Source of the DNA: an uncultured Bacteroidales bacterium
GTDB lineage: Bacteria > Bacteroidota > Bacteroidia > Bacteroidales > Bacteroidaceae
Length of the DNA: 64,000 nt
Direction: 5' to 3'
Assembly (NCBI GenBank): GCA_937916465.1
Contig: CALFTK010000029.1
Coordinates: 1-64,000 of the forward strand
The number at the start of each line of letters is the position of its first letter. The first letter of the stretch is position 1. A program made the translations under genes and the position numbers. Below the pieces are notes generated by a model. That model saw only the letters and a program-made list of their open reading frames with translations, did not search any database and had not been told where the DNA came from. Positions 9,706 to 18,561 of the stretch are shown here, in pieces.

Positions 9706-10605
9706 TCAATTCAAGGTGATACTCTGTTCACCTATCATTACACCATCTACAAAGATGTATGCGTTGTAAGTACCTGCATAGAGGAATTCTTCTACATCCC
9801 AATACATTGTAACCTCCTGCTGTTCACCGGTGTATTCAATATATTTTTTAGCCGAAAACTCCAGTGATGTGTTTTCGTAGCTGAATGTATCGTCTTCACT
9901 CTTTTGTAGTGTCTCTCCGTCGGGATTGACTATACGCAGATATACAATCTTTTCACCTGTTTTAGTGGTAATGTTTTTTACTATTGTGAAATTTATTTCA
10001 AACTGAGTTACATTCTTTATCTTGTTCTCCTGCTTACCACGCTTGTTTTTTGCTATAAGCGTTATGGCTGCAGCATCAAGTTGTGAAGCTAAACTCACTT
10101 TCTCTTCAGCAATCTGCTTCTCTACAATAAGATTGTCAATCTGCTTTGTTGCCTCTTTATACTGTTTGCTAATTTTGGTGTTCTCTTTTTCCAATTCTTT
10201 GTTTATCTGGTCAAGAGAATCAATCTGAATAACGTATGTACGCAGTACGGCACGTACAGTAGCCAGTTCCTTCTTTAGACGAGTAATTTCGGCAGCGTTG
10301 GTTGCTTTTGTCTGTCTTAATTCTTCCAGCAACTGTTGGGTACGCAATTTTTCCTTTTCCAACTGGCGTATAAGAGAATCGTTGGACAGATGAACTTGTA
10401 GCTCATCATATTGTACGGCAAAGCTGGAGTATTCGTTCTCCATCTCCTCTTTCTCTATTTCAAACAATTGGAGCATCTCTGTATTCTGAATGCTCTTTTC
10501 GCGCAGGAAATAGGCTAATGTACCGATAGCAGCCAACAGAACAATAATGATTGTCGGAATAACTATCTTTAGTGCGTTACCTTTCTTGTTTTCAGAAGTT
10601 TCCAT
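9706..10605 (-). CDS. membrane-anchored coiled-coil protein of unknown function
   Basis: A 299-residue protein with one transmembrane segment near residues 12-33 (IVIPTIIIVLLAAIGTLAYF). A long heptad-rich coiled coil runs from about 38 to 185 (rich in E, K, Q and L). A C-terminal beta-rich domain of about 110 residues contains YLRIVNPDGETL and the end piece MIGEQSITLN. I do not recognise a family for the C-domain. The gene begins six bases after valS on the same strand and is followed closely by the helicase gene, so the three may share a transcript. A structural envelope role is a guess. Confidence 0.65.
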   Translation of the reverse strand: METSENKKGNALKIVIPTIIIVLLAAIGTLAYFLREKSIQNTEMLQLFEIEKEEMENEYSSFAVQYDELQVHLSNDSLIRQLEKEKLRTQQLLEELRQTKATNAAEITRLKKELATVRAVLRTYVIQIDSLDQINKELEKENTKISKQYKEATKQIDNLIVEKQIAEEKVSLASQLDAAAITLIAKNKRGKQENKIKNVTQFEINFTIVKNITTKTGEKIVYLRIVNPDGETLQKSEDDTFSYENTSLEFSAKKYIEYTGEQQEVTMYWDVEEFLYAGTYNAYIFVDGVMIGEQSITLN

Positions 10606-10611
10606 TGTTGT

Positions 10612-13299
10612 TTATTTTGTTAATGACTGTAGAGTCTCATTCAGTGTTGCAATTTTTTGAGTAGCATCACTCTGCTTTTTACGCTCTATCTCCACAACTG
10701 CTGCTGGTGCATTTGCTACAAATCTTTCGTTTGAAAGTTTTGCATTAACACCCTTCAAGAATCCCTCTAAACGGGTTATTTCGGCCTTGATTTTTGCAAT
10801 TTCAGCTTCTACGTCAATCAAATCGCCCATGCGCAAAGCAAATTCTGTAGTGCCAACCATAATGGATACTGTACCTTCGCTTTTGGCATCCTGAACCAAA
10901 ATATCCTCCAGACAGGCTATCTTGCTGATTATAGGATTCAATGCAGCAATAGGATTTGAACCTATAACCTCTATTGTAAGCGGTTCGCGTGGACCAATAT
11001 TCTTTTGGTTACGAACTGTGCGAATAGAACTAACCAGTTCTTTACAAGCTTCGAAATCTGCAATAATCTGTTCGTCGTATTTGGCGGTCGATAACTCTAC
11101 AATGCTTTCGTTCATAATGCTTTCGCCGGCTTTACGCTCTTTTACGTTCTGCCAAAGTTCTTCAGTAATGAAAGGCATAAACGGATGTATGAGCAGCAAC
11201 AGTTTTTCAAAGAATTCCAAAGTGCTGTTGTATGTCTTGCTGTCAATTGGCTGTCCGTATGCAGGTTTTATTATTTCCAAATACCAACTTGCAAATTCGT
11301 CCCAGAACAGTTTGTAAACAGCCATCAAGGCTTCGCTTATGCGGTATTTGCCCATCAGGTCATTCATTTCGGTAGCAGTTTTGGCAAGTATGTTGTTAAA
11401 CCATTCAATGGCAAGTTTTGAACTTTCAGGCTGTTCTATGCTGTCGCTTACATTCCAACTCTTGGTAAGACGGAATGCGTTCCATATTTTGTTATTGAAG
11501 TTACGTCCCTGTTCGCAAATTGCTTCGTCAAAAGGTATATCGTTACCGGCGGGTGCAGAGAGCATAAGTCCCATACGTACACCATCGGCACCGAAACGGT
11601 CTATCAAATCAATTGGATCGGGTGAATTACCTAATGATTTACTCATTTTGCGTCCCAGTTTATCGCGTACTATACCTGTGAAATAGACATTCTTAAACGG
11701 CATATCGCCACGATATTCGTAGCCTGCCATAATCATACGGGCTACCCAGAAGAAGATAATATCCGGACCTGTTACCAAATCGTTTGTAGAATAGTAGTAG
11801 TTAATCTCTTCGTTATCAGGGTTGTTAATACCGTCAAACAGGCTGATAGGCCATAACCAGGAACTGAACCATGTATCCAGTACATCTTCGTCCTGACGTA
11901 AATCTGCTATGGTAAGATTGTTGTCGCCACTCTTTACTTTTGCCAATTCAAGAGCTTTTTCTGCTGTTTCGGCAACTACAAAACCACCTTGTGGCAGGTA
12001 GTATGCAGGAATACGATGTCCCCACCATAGTTGACGGCTTACACACCAGTCTTTGATGTTCTCTAACCAATTACGGTAGGTGTTCTTGTATTTTGGTGGG
12101 TAGAACTTCAGTTCGTCATTCATTACCGGTGGCAGTGCCATATCGGCAAAGTGCTGCATCTTTAAGAACCATTGCATAGAGAGCTTAGGTTCTATTACTG
12201 TGTCAGGATTTCTTTCACTGTAACCTACTTTGTTGGTGTAGTCTTCCATCTTTTCCAACAAACCGGCATCCTGTAAATCTAGGGCTATCTGTTTCTTAAC
12301 TGCAAAACGGTCCATACCAACATATAGTCCGGCAGCTTCACTCAGTGTACCATTGTCATTGAATATATCTATTGAAGGCAGATTGTATTTTTCTCCCAAC
12401 ATATAGTCATTTACGTCGTGTGCAGGGGTAACTTTCAAACAACCTGTACCAAATTCTACATCAACATAATCATCTTCAATTACTGGAATGGTACGGTTTA
12501 CTAGTGGAATAATAACCTTATGACCGCTCAACCAACGGTTTTTGGGGTCATTGGGGTTGATACACATAGCTGTATCACCCATAATTGTCTCGGGGCGTGT
12601 GGTGGCAACTACAGCATAGTAACCTTTGTCGTCTTTATGCAATACTTCGCCTTCTGCTCCGGTTGGAACAACAGTTTCGCCATCGGCTACATAATATTTC
12701 AGGTAGTACAGTTTGCTGTGTTCCTCTTTATATACAACCTCTTCATCGCTAAGAGCTGTCTGAGCTTTAGGATCCCAGTTTACCATACGTACACCGCGGT
12801 AAATAAGTCCCTTGTTATACAAATCACAGAATACTTTGATAACACTTTCGGAACGTATTTCGTCCATGGTGAAAGCTGTGCGGTCCCAATCACAACTGCA
12901 ACCTAAGCGGCGCAACTGTTTCAGAATTATACCACCATGTTCCTCTTTCCATTCCCATGCGTGTTTAAGGAATTCATCGCGTGTAAGGTCTGTTTTCTTT
13001 ATGCCTTGTGCAGCAAGTTTACCCACAACCTTTGCTTCTGTAGCAATTGAAGCATGGTCTGTTCCCGGTACCCATAGGGCATTTTTACCCATCATTCTGG
13101 CACGGCGTACAAGAATGTCCTGGATGGTGTTATTCAACATATGACCCATATGAAGCACACCGGTTACGTTTGGTGGCGGTATAACTATTGTATATGGTTC
13201 ACGGCTGTCTGGCGTAGAGTGGAAAAGTCTGTTGTCAATCCAATACTGATACCATTTTCCTTCAACTTCTTCGGGGTTGTATTTACTTGCTAATTCCAT
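10612..13299 (-). CDS. valS: valyl-tRNA synthetase
   Basis: An 895-residue class I aminoacyl-tRNA synthetase that charges tRNA-Val. The HIGH motif is present as NVTGVLHMGHMLN near residue 48, and the KMSKS loop as GRKMSKSLGNSPDP near residue 555. The editing (CP1) domain lies between them, and the C-terminal coiled-coil arm, typical of ValRS, occupies the last 65 residues (IDVEAEIAKIKAEITRLEG). The length is in the normal range. The upstream region is shared with the divergent mazG gene. Confidence 0.97.
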   Translation of the reverse strand: MELASKYNPEEVEGKWYQYWIDNRLFHSTPDSREPYTIVIPPPNVTGVLHMGHMLNNTIQDILVRRARMMGKNALWVPGTDHASIATEAKVVGKLAAQGIKKTDLTRDEFLKHAWEWKEEHGGIILKQLRRLGCSCDWDRTAFTMDEIRSESVIKVFCDLYNKGLIYRGVRMVNWDPKAQTALSDEEVVYKEEHSKLYYLKYYVADGETVVPTGAEGEVLHKDDKGYYAVVATTRPETIMGDTAMCINPNDPKNRWLSGHKVIIPLVNRTIPVIEDDYVDVEFGTGCLKVTPAHDVNDYMLGEKYNLPSIDIFNDNGTLSEAAGLYVGMDRFAVKKQIALDLQDAGLLEKMEDYTNKVGYSERNPDTVIEPKLSMQWFLKMQHFADMALPPVMNDELKFYPPKYKNTYRNWLENIKDWCVSRQLWWGHRIPAYYLPQGGFVVAETAEKALELAKVKSGDNNLTIADLRQDEDVLDTWFSSWLWPISLFDGINNPDNEEINYYYSTNDLVTGPDIIFFWVARMIMAGYEYRGDMPFKNVYFTGIVRDKLGRKMSKSLGNSPDPIDLIDRFGADGVRMGLMLSAPAGNDIPFDEAICEQGRNFNNKIWNAFRLTKSWNVSDSIEQPESSKLAIEWFNNILAKTATEMNDLMGKYRISEALMAVYKLFWDEFASWYLEIIKPAYGQPIDSKTYNSTLEFFEKLLLLIHPFMPFITEELWQNVKERKAGESIMNESIVELSTAKYDEQIIADFEACKELVSSIRTVRNQKNIGPREPLTIEVIGSNPIAALNPIISKIACLEDILVQDAKSEGTVSIMVGTTEFALRMGDLIDVEAEIAKIKAEITRLEGFLKGVNAKLSNERFVANAPAAVVEIERKKQSDATQKIATLNETLQSLTK

Positions 13300-13393
13300 A
13301 ATTCTTATGTTACATATAAATTTGCGCGAAGTTACTATTTTTTAGCCATATAGGACGTGGTGTTTGGAATAAATTGTAAATTCGCGGCAAATT

Positions 13394-14188
13394 TTGAACA
13401 CTATGCATACAAGAGAAGAACAGATGAAGGCATTTGCCCGTGTACTTGACGTTATGGATGAACTTCGTGAGAAATGTCCATGGGATAGAGTGCAGACAAA
13501 TGAATCGCTTAGAGAAAATACTATAGAAGAGACTTTTGAACTGTGTGATGCCCTTATGAAAGACGATAAGGCCGAAATACGCAAAGAGTTAGGCGATTTG
13601 CTTCTCCATGTTGTATTTTATGCAAAGATAGGTAGCGAAACAGAAGATTTCGATATAAAAGATGTTTGCGATGCGCTTTGCGACAAACTTATTTATCGTC
13701 ATCCACACGTGTTTGGAACTGTGCAGGTAGATGGCCAAGGTGAAGTGTTGCAGAATTGGGAACAGTTGAAGTTAAAAGAAAAAGGTGGTAACAAACGTGT
13801 GCTGGCAGGTGTGCCAAATGCTTTGCCGTCACTTATTAAAGCTTTTAGAATACAGGAAAAGGCTGCTCATGTAGGCTTTGACTGGAATACTCCTCAGGGT
13901 GCTGTAGATAAAGTAATGGAGGAGTTTGAAGAATTGAAAGTGGAACTTGAAGCAGGCAATAAAGAGAATGCCGAAGCTGAATTGGGCGATTTACTCTTCT
14001 CAATAATCAATGTAGCAAGAATGTATAATATACACCCCGATAATGCTCTTGAAAAGACAAATAAAAAGTTTATACGCCGATTCAATTATGTTGAAGAACA
14101 AGCTATAAAACAATCAAAGAATTTGAAAGATATGTCTCTTGAAGAGATGGATGGCTATTGGAACGAGGCCAAACGTAATAACCTATAA
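13394..14188 (+). CDS. mazG: nucleoside triphosphate pyrophosphohydrolase
   Basis: A 264-residue all-alpha NTP pyrophosphatase with two MazG repeats. The first has CPWDRVQTNESLRENTIEE and KELGDLLLHVVFYAKI, and the second has EEFEELKVELEAG and AELGDLLFSIINVARM. The Glu/Asp residues of these helices bind Mg2+. The enzyme hydrolyses NTPs and dNTPs to monophosphates and is thought to clear aberrant nucleotides. It reads away from valS and ends in a strong hairpin terminator. Confidence 0.95.
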   Translation: MNTMHTREEQMKAFARVLDVMDELREKCPWDRVQTNESLRENTIEETFELCDALMKDDKAEIRKELGDLLLHVVFYAKIGSETEDFDIKDVCDALCDKLIYRHPHVFGTVQVDGQGEVLQNWEQLKLKEKGGNKRVLAGVPNALPSLIKAFRIQEKAAHVGFDWNTPQGAVDKVMEEFEELKVELEAGNKENAEAELGDLLFSIINVARMYNIHPDNALEKTNKKFIRRFNYVEEQAIKQSKNLKDMSLEEMDGYWNEAKRNNL

Positions 14189-14190
14189 CA

Positions 14191-14220
14191 AAAAAAAAGA
14201 GTGACGCCACTCTTTTTTTT
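14191..14220. terminator. bidirectional terminator between mazG and the Spy-like gene
   Basis: A perfect inverted repeat has A8GAGTG at 14191-14203 and CACTCT8 at 14208-14220 around the loop ACGC. The A-run and T-run make it a U-tract terminator in both directions, fitting two convergent genes. Confidence 0.9.
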
Positions 14221-14224
14221 GTTG

Positions 14225-14827
14225 TTATCTGTTTGTAGTTGTTGGTCTTTGGTGGTTTGTTGTTGGTCTATTGTTTGTTTTGTTTTGCGATGCTCTGTTC
14301 TGTTGCATCTCCTTAATCAGTTCGCTGTTAAACTGGTCTTCTGCCATCTGAATTTTGAGTATCTTCGATGCCGGCAATACCTTTTTGAATTTTTCCAGAT
14401 ACTCTTTTTCCAACTGTGCTATGCGTATTTGTGCATCAGCTAAAGCGTCAATTGTTTTCAGACAATCTGCTTCAGACATTTGTTGCTGCTCTCTAACGGC
14501 ATTCTGTCTGGACTGATGGTTAATCTGCATCTTTTTCTGCTGGAGTTCATTGTATAACGGAAAGAATTTTGCCGCCTCTTCTTCTGTGAGATTTGCTCTT
14601 TTTGTAAAGAATTCCTTCTGTTTTTTCCAATATTCGGCAGGAGAAAAACGTTGGCCTCTGTTGTGATGATATGTGGCAGGCTGCTGTTTTTGTTGGTTAT
14701 TGCCCTGCTGAAACCATTGCTGCTGTGTGCGGTGTGCATCTGCCTGATTAAAATTCGGGCGATTGTCTTGAGCAAAAAGAGTTGATGCCGCAATAAGAAT
14801 GATTGTTGCAAAAATAAATCTTTTCAT
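14225..14827 (-). CDS. Spy/CpxP-like periplasmic protein
   Basis: A 200-residue protein with a cleavable signal peptide (MKRFIFATIILIAASTLFAQ). A His/Gln-rich segment follows and then a helical core with NLTEEEAAKFFPLYNELQQKK, reminiscent of the LTxxQ motif in periplasmic Spy/CpxP chaperones. The C-terminal 25 residues are low-complexity Asn/Arg/Thr/Gln. It is the third gene after an ECF sigma factor and a putative anti-sigma factor (3-base gap upstream), so it may be part of that envelope-stress unit. The family assignment is tentative. Confidence 0.6.
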   Translation of the reverse strand: MKRFIFATIILIAASTLFAQDNRPNFNQADAHRTQQQWFQQGNNQQKQQPATYHHNRGQRFSPAEYWKKQKEFFTKRANLTEEEAAKFFPLYNELQQKKMQINHQSRQNAVREQQQMSEADCLKTIDALADAQIRIAQLEKEYLEKFKKVLPASKILKIQMAEDQFNSELIKEMQQNRASQNKTNNRPTTNHQRPTTTNR

Positions 14828-14830
14828 AAT

Positions 14831-15193
14831 TTAGTTGAAATCGATGAATGAATAGTATAAAGTATAGTCATCAACCATAGCTGTTTCAAAGAAGGAATCT
14901 ATATATTCATCAGAATAATAGATATCTTCTTCTTGCGCAGTTGAATGATCCATATCAGTAGTTTCATAAGAAGCTACTCTCACAAAGAAGAGTACACCAA
15001 TGAAAGCTGCTGCAGCATATATATATGGCATAACACGCTTCCAAGGAGTGATAATACGAGGCTGTTCTTTTTGGACAGTCTGCTCAGGTAGTGCAGCCAT
15101 GATGTTCTCCGTCAAGTTGTCAAAATAACCTTCCGGAACTGTAAATGGCCTTCTATTACCACATTGACTTAATATGTTATCTTCCTTTTTCAT
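14831..15193 (-). CDS. putative anti-sigma factor, single-pass membrane protein
   Basis: A 120-residue protein when started at the ATG ending at 15193; a longer frame would need TTG at 15208. The N-terminal cytoplasmic part has RRPFTVPEGYFDNLTENIMAAL, a segment common in small Bacteroidetes proteins paired with ECF sigma factors. One transmembrane helix follows (VMPYIYAAAAFIGVLFFVRVA), and then a short acidic exterior tail. It sits 32 bases downstream of the sigma-factor gene. The anti-sigma role is inferred from topology and position only. Confidence 0.6.
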   Translation of the reverse strand: MKKEDNILSQCGNRRPFTVPEGYFDNLTENIMAALPEQTVQKEQPRIITPWKRVMPYIYAAAAFIGVLFFVRVASYETTDMDHSTAQEEDIYYSDEYIDSFFETAMVDDYTLYYSFIDFN

Positions 15194-15225
15194 TCGCTTG
15201 TTTGACAAAAAAAGGTTTTAAAGGT

Positions 15226-15792
15226 TTAATCTATCTTGTTAAAAAATTCTTCAATTTTTTTTACGGCAAGATGAAAAGAAGCTTTCAGCGCACCCACGCT
15301 TGTGCCAAGGATGTCAGAAATATCTTCATATTTCATTTCGTCGAAGTATTTCATGTTGAAAACTAATCGCTGTTTTTCCGGAAGTGTGGCAATGGCTTCC
15401 TGTAGTTGTCGTTCTGTTTCGTTGCCGTCAAAATAGGGGTCGCTTTCCAACTTGTCGCCAATGCTTATATCCGGGTCATCAATGTCTATGTATGTGGCAT
15501 TTTTCTGTTTATTCAAAAATGTAAGAGTCTCGTTGACTGCTATCCTGTATAGCCAAGTTGATATTTTTGAATTAGCTTGAAAAGAATCAATGTTAGTCCA
15601 AGCTTTTATAAATGTGTTTTGAAGTATGTCATTGGCATCATCGTGGTTTAAAACCATTTGGCGTATTTGCCAATACAGGTGCTCGCTGTTTGCCTGTACA
15701 ATACTTTCAAATGCTCTACGCTTGGACTGTTCGTCCTTGTGTAGCATGTCCAGTATTATGGATTCATTCAGTATGTTAGTTTTTGATGCCAT
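15226..15792 (-). CDS. ECF-type RNA polymerase sigma factor
   Basis: A 188-residue sigma-70 family extracytoplasmic-function factor. Region 2 is recognised by DDANDILQNTFIKAWTNI and STWLYRIAVNETLTFL, and region 4 by LPEKQRLVFNMKYFDEM and the HTH EDISDILGTSVGALKASFHL. It probably directs transcription in response to an envelope signal released by the downstream membrane protein. A TATCTTCG -7-like element lies at 15811-15818 on its strand, just upstream. Confidence 0.92.
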   Translation of the reverse strand: MASKTNILNESIILDMLHKDEQSKRRAFESIVQANSEHLYWQIRQMVLNHDDANDILQNTFIKAWTNIDSFQANSKISTWLYRIAVNETLTFLNKQKNATYIDIDDPDISIGDKLESDPYFDGNETERQLQEAIATLPEKQRLVFNMKYFDEMKYEDISDILGTSVGALKASFHLAVKKIEEFFNKID

Positions 15793-15831
15793 TTATTCTT
15801 GTTTCGGTGCCGAAGATACACCATTTTTTTG

Positions 15832-16749
15832 TCATTCTATTGTAAAAGTGGTATTCTCTTTTGCTAAATAAGAATTTTTAAAGATTTCCTTTGCCTCTTC
15901 CAGTAGTATATTCTCATTATTGTAGCGTGCAGAAAAGTGTCCCAAGATTAGTGTGCCTGCTTCTGCCTGTTTTGCAGTGTTGGCAGCTTGGGCAGCTGTG
16001 CTGTGAAAGTGCTTTTTTGCACGTTCTTTATCGGCTTCACTATATGTACAGTCATGATACAAAGTGGAAACTCCGGTTATCTGTTCAATCATATCGGGGT
16101 TAAATTCTGTGTCGCAGCAATATGCGTAACTGCGGGGTGGTGTGGCGGGTTTTGTAAGCTGATTATGCGGTATGGTCTTTCCGTCGGCAGTTACAAAATC
16201 GCCTCCGTTCTTTATGCGGTTGTAGTCCCACTGCGGAACTCTGTAATAATCGGCTGCGGCACGGTCCAAATGGTCGGGTAGTGGTTTTTCCTTAAACAGG
16301 AAGCCGGCAGTTGGAATGCGGTGTTTTAATGGAATGGTCTCTACGTATAGCGATTTGTCATCGTAAATAACAGTTCTCTCCTTAGGGTTGAAACCACAAA
16401 ATTCCACTTCGTATTCCATACCTTGGCAGTAGAAATCCAGTTCTGGTTTTAATATCTTCCACATATCGGCAGGGGCATGCACAAACAGGGGTGCAGTGCG
16501 TCCCAGTAATCCAAATGATGATACTATACCCAGCAACCCAAAACAGTGATCGCCGTGCAGATGGGATATGAATATATGATTTAACTTACCAAATGCTATT
16601 TTAGTGCGTCGCATCTGTATCTGTGTTCCTTCACCGCAGTCTATCATAAACAGCTTTTCGCGAATATTCAGTACTTGCGACGATGTAAAATGCTTTAGTC
16701 CCGGAGTGGCTGAACCACATCCCAATATTGTAATCTCAAACTTTTCCAT
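15832..16749 (-). CDS. rnz: ribonuclease Z
   Basis: A 305-residue metallo-beta-lactamase-fold endonuclease that removes 3' trailers from tRNA precursors. The zinc motif HLHGDH is near residues 62-67, with the N-terminal LGCGSATP. The downstream ligands are visible in DCTYSEAD and in LILGHFSARY. The length fits the short tRNase Z (ElaC) form. It is transcribed from the promoter described at 16760-16793. Confidence 0.95.
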   Translation of the reverse strand: MEKFEITILGCGSATPGLKHFTSSQVLNIREKLFMIDCGEGTQIQMRRTKIAFGKLNHIFISHLHGDHCFGLLGIVSSFGLLGRTAPLFVHAPADMWKILKPELDFYCQGMEYEVEFCGFNPKERTVIYDDKSLYVETIPLKHRIPTAGFLFKEKPLPDHLDRAAADYYRVPQWDYNRIKNGGDFVTADGKTIPHNQLTKPATPPRSYAYCCDTEFNPDMIEQITGVSTLYHDCTYSEADKERAKKHFHSTAAQAANTAKQAEAGTLILGHFSARYNNENILLEEAKEIFKNSYLAKENTTFTIE

Positions 16750-16759
16750 TTTCAGTTTG

Positions 16760-16793
16760 CAAAGTTACGAATAAGCGAGCGAGAAATGTCAAA
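16760..16793 (-). promoter_or_regulatory. promoter of rnz
   Basis: On the minus strand TTTG (16793-16790) is followed after 22 bases by TAACTTTG (16767-16760). This fits the Bacteroidetes -33/-7 pattern, and it lies 11 bases before the ATG. Confidence 0.6.
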
Positions 16794-16827
16794 CTTGCTT
16801 GAACATTTTTCACAGCGAGCGCAAGTA
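16794..16827. repeat. 34-bp dispersed repeat, copy 1
   Basis: The 34 bases beginning CTTGCTTGAACA and ending GCGCAAGTA recur exactly at 20101-20134 in the same orientation. The ends CTTGC/GCAAG are inverted, so a short hairpin can form. This copy directly abuts the -33 element of rnz. Near it, at 16878-16891, CCCAC and GTGGG form a small stem around CTAC. Confidence 0.7.
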
Positions 16828-16899
16828 ACTTTTGGTTTTGTGATAGCAATGCACCGGCGGTCCTCCCCACCTACGTGGGTCCCGTGGGATGAAATAAAT

Positions 16900-18033
16900 C
16901 TATAATTGAAATCTGTATATAGTAAGTGTCTCTAGTTTATCATTCGGAATAATATAGGAATAGTAGTATGGTGCTATATATCCCATTACTCTGGTGCCTT
17001 TTGGTACATCAACATCGCCTATCATAATTCCGTCTTTAAAAATTTGCAATCCATCGGATAAGGCAGATACACCTTTTTTGTATGAACGGAATAGCATTCC
17101 TGTTTCATCAACATATTCCAACCAATTATAATATCCTTTTGTGTTTTTTTCATTGCGATAATTTTTACCAACTTCCTTTGGTGTGGTAGTAAGTGTATAA
17201 TCTAAATCCATATCTCTACCTGCAAAACCATAACACTTTAACATGGTAAAATCCTTGTCATAGACATAAATCAGTGAATCTGCTTCGTATGTTACATAAA
17301 AAGTACCTTTTTTATCTATGTCAAAATTAACAGAAGACATAATAGCCTTATTATATGTGTCTTCATAATAACTTTTAGGATATCCGACTGCCAACAACCG
17401 CCCAAAGTCATGTGTTTTTGAGTTTATTTCTAAGATGTTAGCATTTTTTCTTAAATGTTCTTTTGTTGAAGATATAATATTAACTTGTTCGTGTGCTAAA
17501 TGCACATTAAAATAAACATTACCTTCGTATTGTCTGCATACAATGTCATTGTATCGTTGTGAATAAGCCAATGGATCTTCGTAGATATTGTGCAAATTCC
17601 ATTCCGGATTCTGATATGATATGTTAAACATCTCCTTGAAAATGAAATCATTGTCGTAGAAATAGTAATCTGCGTTAGGGTTAAAAAAGAAGATACCATC
17701 GTCTAAAAAAGTATGTGAAGATATTCTACCAATAGTAGTTTCGTTTCTTGCTCTACCATTACCTAAATATCTTTTTATTAAACTCCCTTCTGTATTATAT
17801 TCATAGAGATAATTCATGTACTTATCTACTAAATATATTTTGTTGTCGTTTATACTGCTTTCTATTTCAAACGAAGTTTCAATAGAGTCTAATAGCAATG
17901 TGTCTAATTCTATCTTTCTTATCGTTGTATTCTTGACGGAATTGGGTTGCTTGGTGAAATTCTGTGAGTTGTTAGAACTGCAACCGGCCAACAATATCAG
18001 CATAAAAAGTGCTTTGATTATCCTCATATACAT
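16900..18033 (-). CDS. 6-bladed beta-propeller lipoprotein
   Basis: A 377-residue predicted lipoprotein. The signal peptide ends in LLAGCSSNN, so the lipid-carrying Cys is near residue 18. The body resembles the Bacteroidetes 6-bladed beta-propeller family, with blades such as KIYLVDKYMNYLYEYNTEG and DSLIYVYDKDFTMLKCYGF and the turn LGNGRARNET, which parallels LKEGRARNEA in the protein at 20.3 kb. A TACATTTG -7 element is at 18066-18073 on this strand. The function is unknown; a surface sensing or anchoring role is inferred from topology. Confidence 0.72.
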   Translation of the reverse strand: MYMRIIKALFMLILLAGCSSNNSQNFTKQPNSVKNTTIRKIELDTLLLDSIETSFEIESSINDNKIYLVDKYMNYLYEYNTEGSLIKRYLGNGRARNETTIGRISSHTFLDDGIFFFNPNADYYFYDNDFIFKEMFNISYQNPEWNLHNIYEDPLAYSQRYNDIVCRQYEGNVYFNVHLAHEQVNIISSTKEHLRKNANILEINSKTHDFGRLLAVGYPKSYYEDTYNKAIMSSVNFDIDKKGTFYVTYEADSLIYVYDKDFTMLKCYGFAGRDMDLDYTLTTTPKEVGKNYRNEKNTKGYYNWLEYVDETGMLFRSYKKGVSALSDGLQIFKDGIMIGDVDVPKGTRVMGYIAPYYYSYIIPNDKLETLTIYRFQL

Positions 18034-18129
18034 TAAATTTTAAAGTTAAACATTTTATCTTTCTGCAAATGTAGTACTATTTTTTTTAGTTCGATGTTGC
18101 TCCTGCTATAAAAATACGATAATACATTA

Positions 18130-18208
18130 AAATAACAGGATTTCTTTAACTTGGTATGAACAATAACGATAATTAGAATCATTACTGCAAGAAGATAACA
18201 GTATTAGG
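18130..18208. repeat. 79-bp direct repeat, left copy
   Basis: Begins AAATAACAGGATTTC and ends CAGTATTAGG. It matches 20018-20096 at 78 of 79 positions in the same orientation (C at 18161 versus T at 20049). The two copies bracket the toxin-antitoxin-chaperone genes together with their promoters. No gene is apparent inside the repeat. Confidence 0.95.
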
Positions 18209-18264
18209 AAATAATCTACGATTGAGGAAAATTGTTTGTGCTTATTAATGGTGAGATTGTTTGA

Positions 18265-18298
18265 TTTGTGTAAATAAAGGTTGAATTTGTTATATTTG
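18265..18298 (+). promoter_or_regulatory. upstream promoter in the TAC leader region
   Basis: TTTG (18265-18268) is followed after 22 bases by a perfect TATATTTG (18291-18298). It lies about 260 bases before the toxin gene, so it would make a long leader or a separate small RNA. Confidence 0.5.
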
Positions 18299-18400
18299 CA
18301 CTTCTGGAATCAATATTAAATCCAAATGTATTTATTTCTACCGTTTAGCTTTTAAATTATTGAGTACTAACGGATAAGAAATACTCTGATAGTTTTGTGG

Positions 18401-18469
18401 ATGGCATTACCAATGACTTTGTTACGATGGAGTAAAGTTTATTTGAACAAAAATAAACCTATAGGTTAA
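18401..18469 (+). CDS. possible 22-residue small ORF in the TAC leader
   Basis: An ATG at 18401 opens a frame encoding MALPMTLLRWSKVYLNKNKP plus two residues, a short hydrophobic-then-basic peptide, before TAA. It lies between the two predicted promoters of the TAC region. It could be a leader peptide, a remnant of a longer gene or chance. The stretch 18034-18561 otherwise holds one direct repeat and two promoters and no other gene I can support. Confidence 0.2.
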   Translation: MALPMTLLRWSKVYLNKNKPIG

Positions 18470-18484
18470 TTATTTTCTCTAACT

Positions 18485-18516
18485 ATTGGTGGATATGAAA
18501 AATTATTCTATTTTTG
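18485..18516 (+). promoter_or_regulatory. promoter of the TAC module
   Basis: ATTG (18485-18488) is followed after 20 bases by a perfect TATTTTTG (18509-18516). Transcription would start near 18522, about 40 bases before the toxin start. This fits a dedicated promoter inside the repeat-bounded segment. Confidence 0.6.
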
Positions 18517-18561
18517 CATCAAAATTGATTTTATTATAAACTCTTAAGTTAATTTATTACC

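Noticed and set aside
12520..12906. 128-codon open frame on the + strand
   Set aside because: Antisense to valS; a by-product of codon bias.
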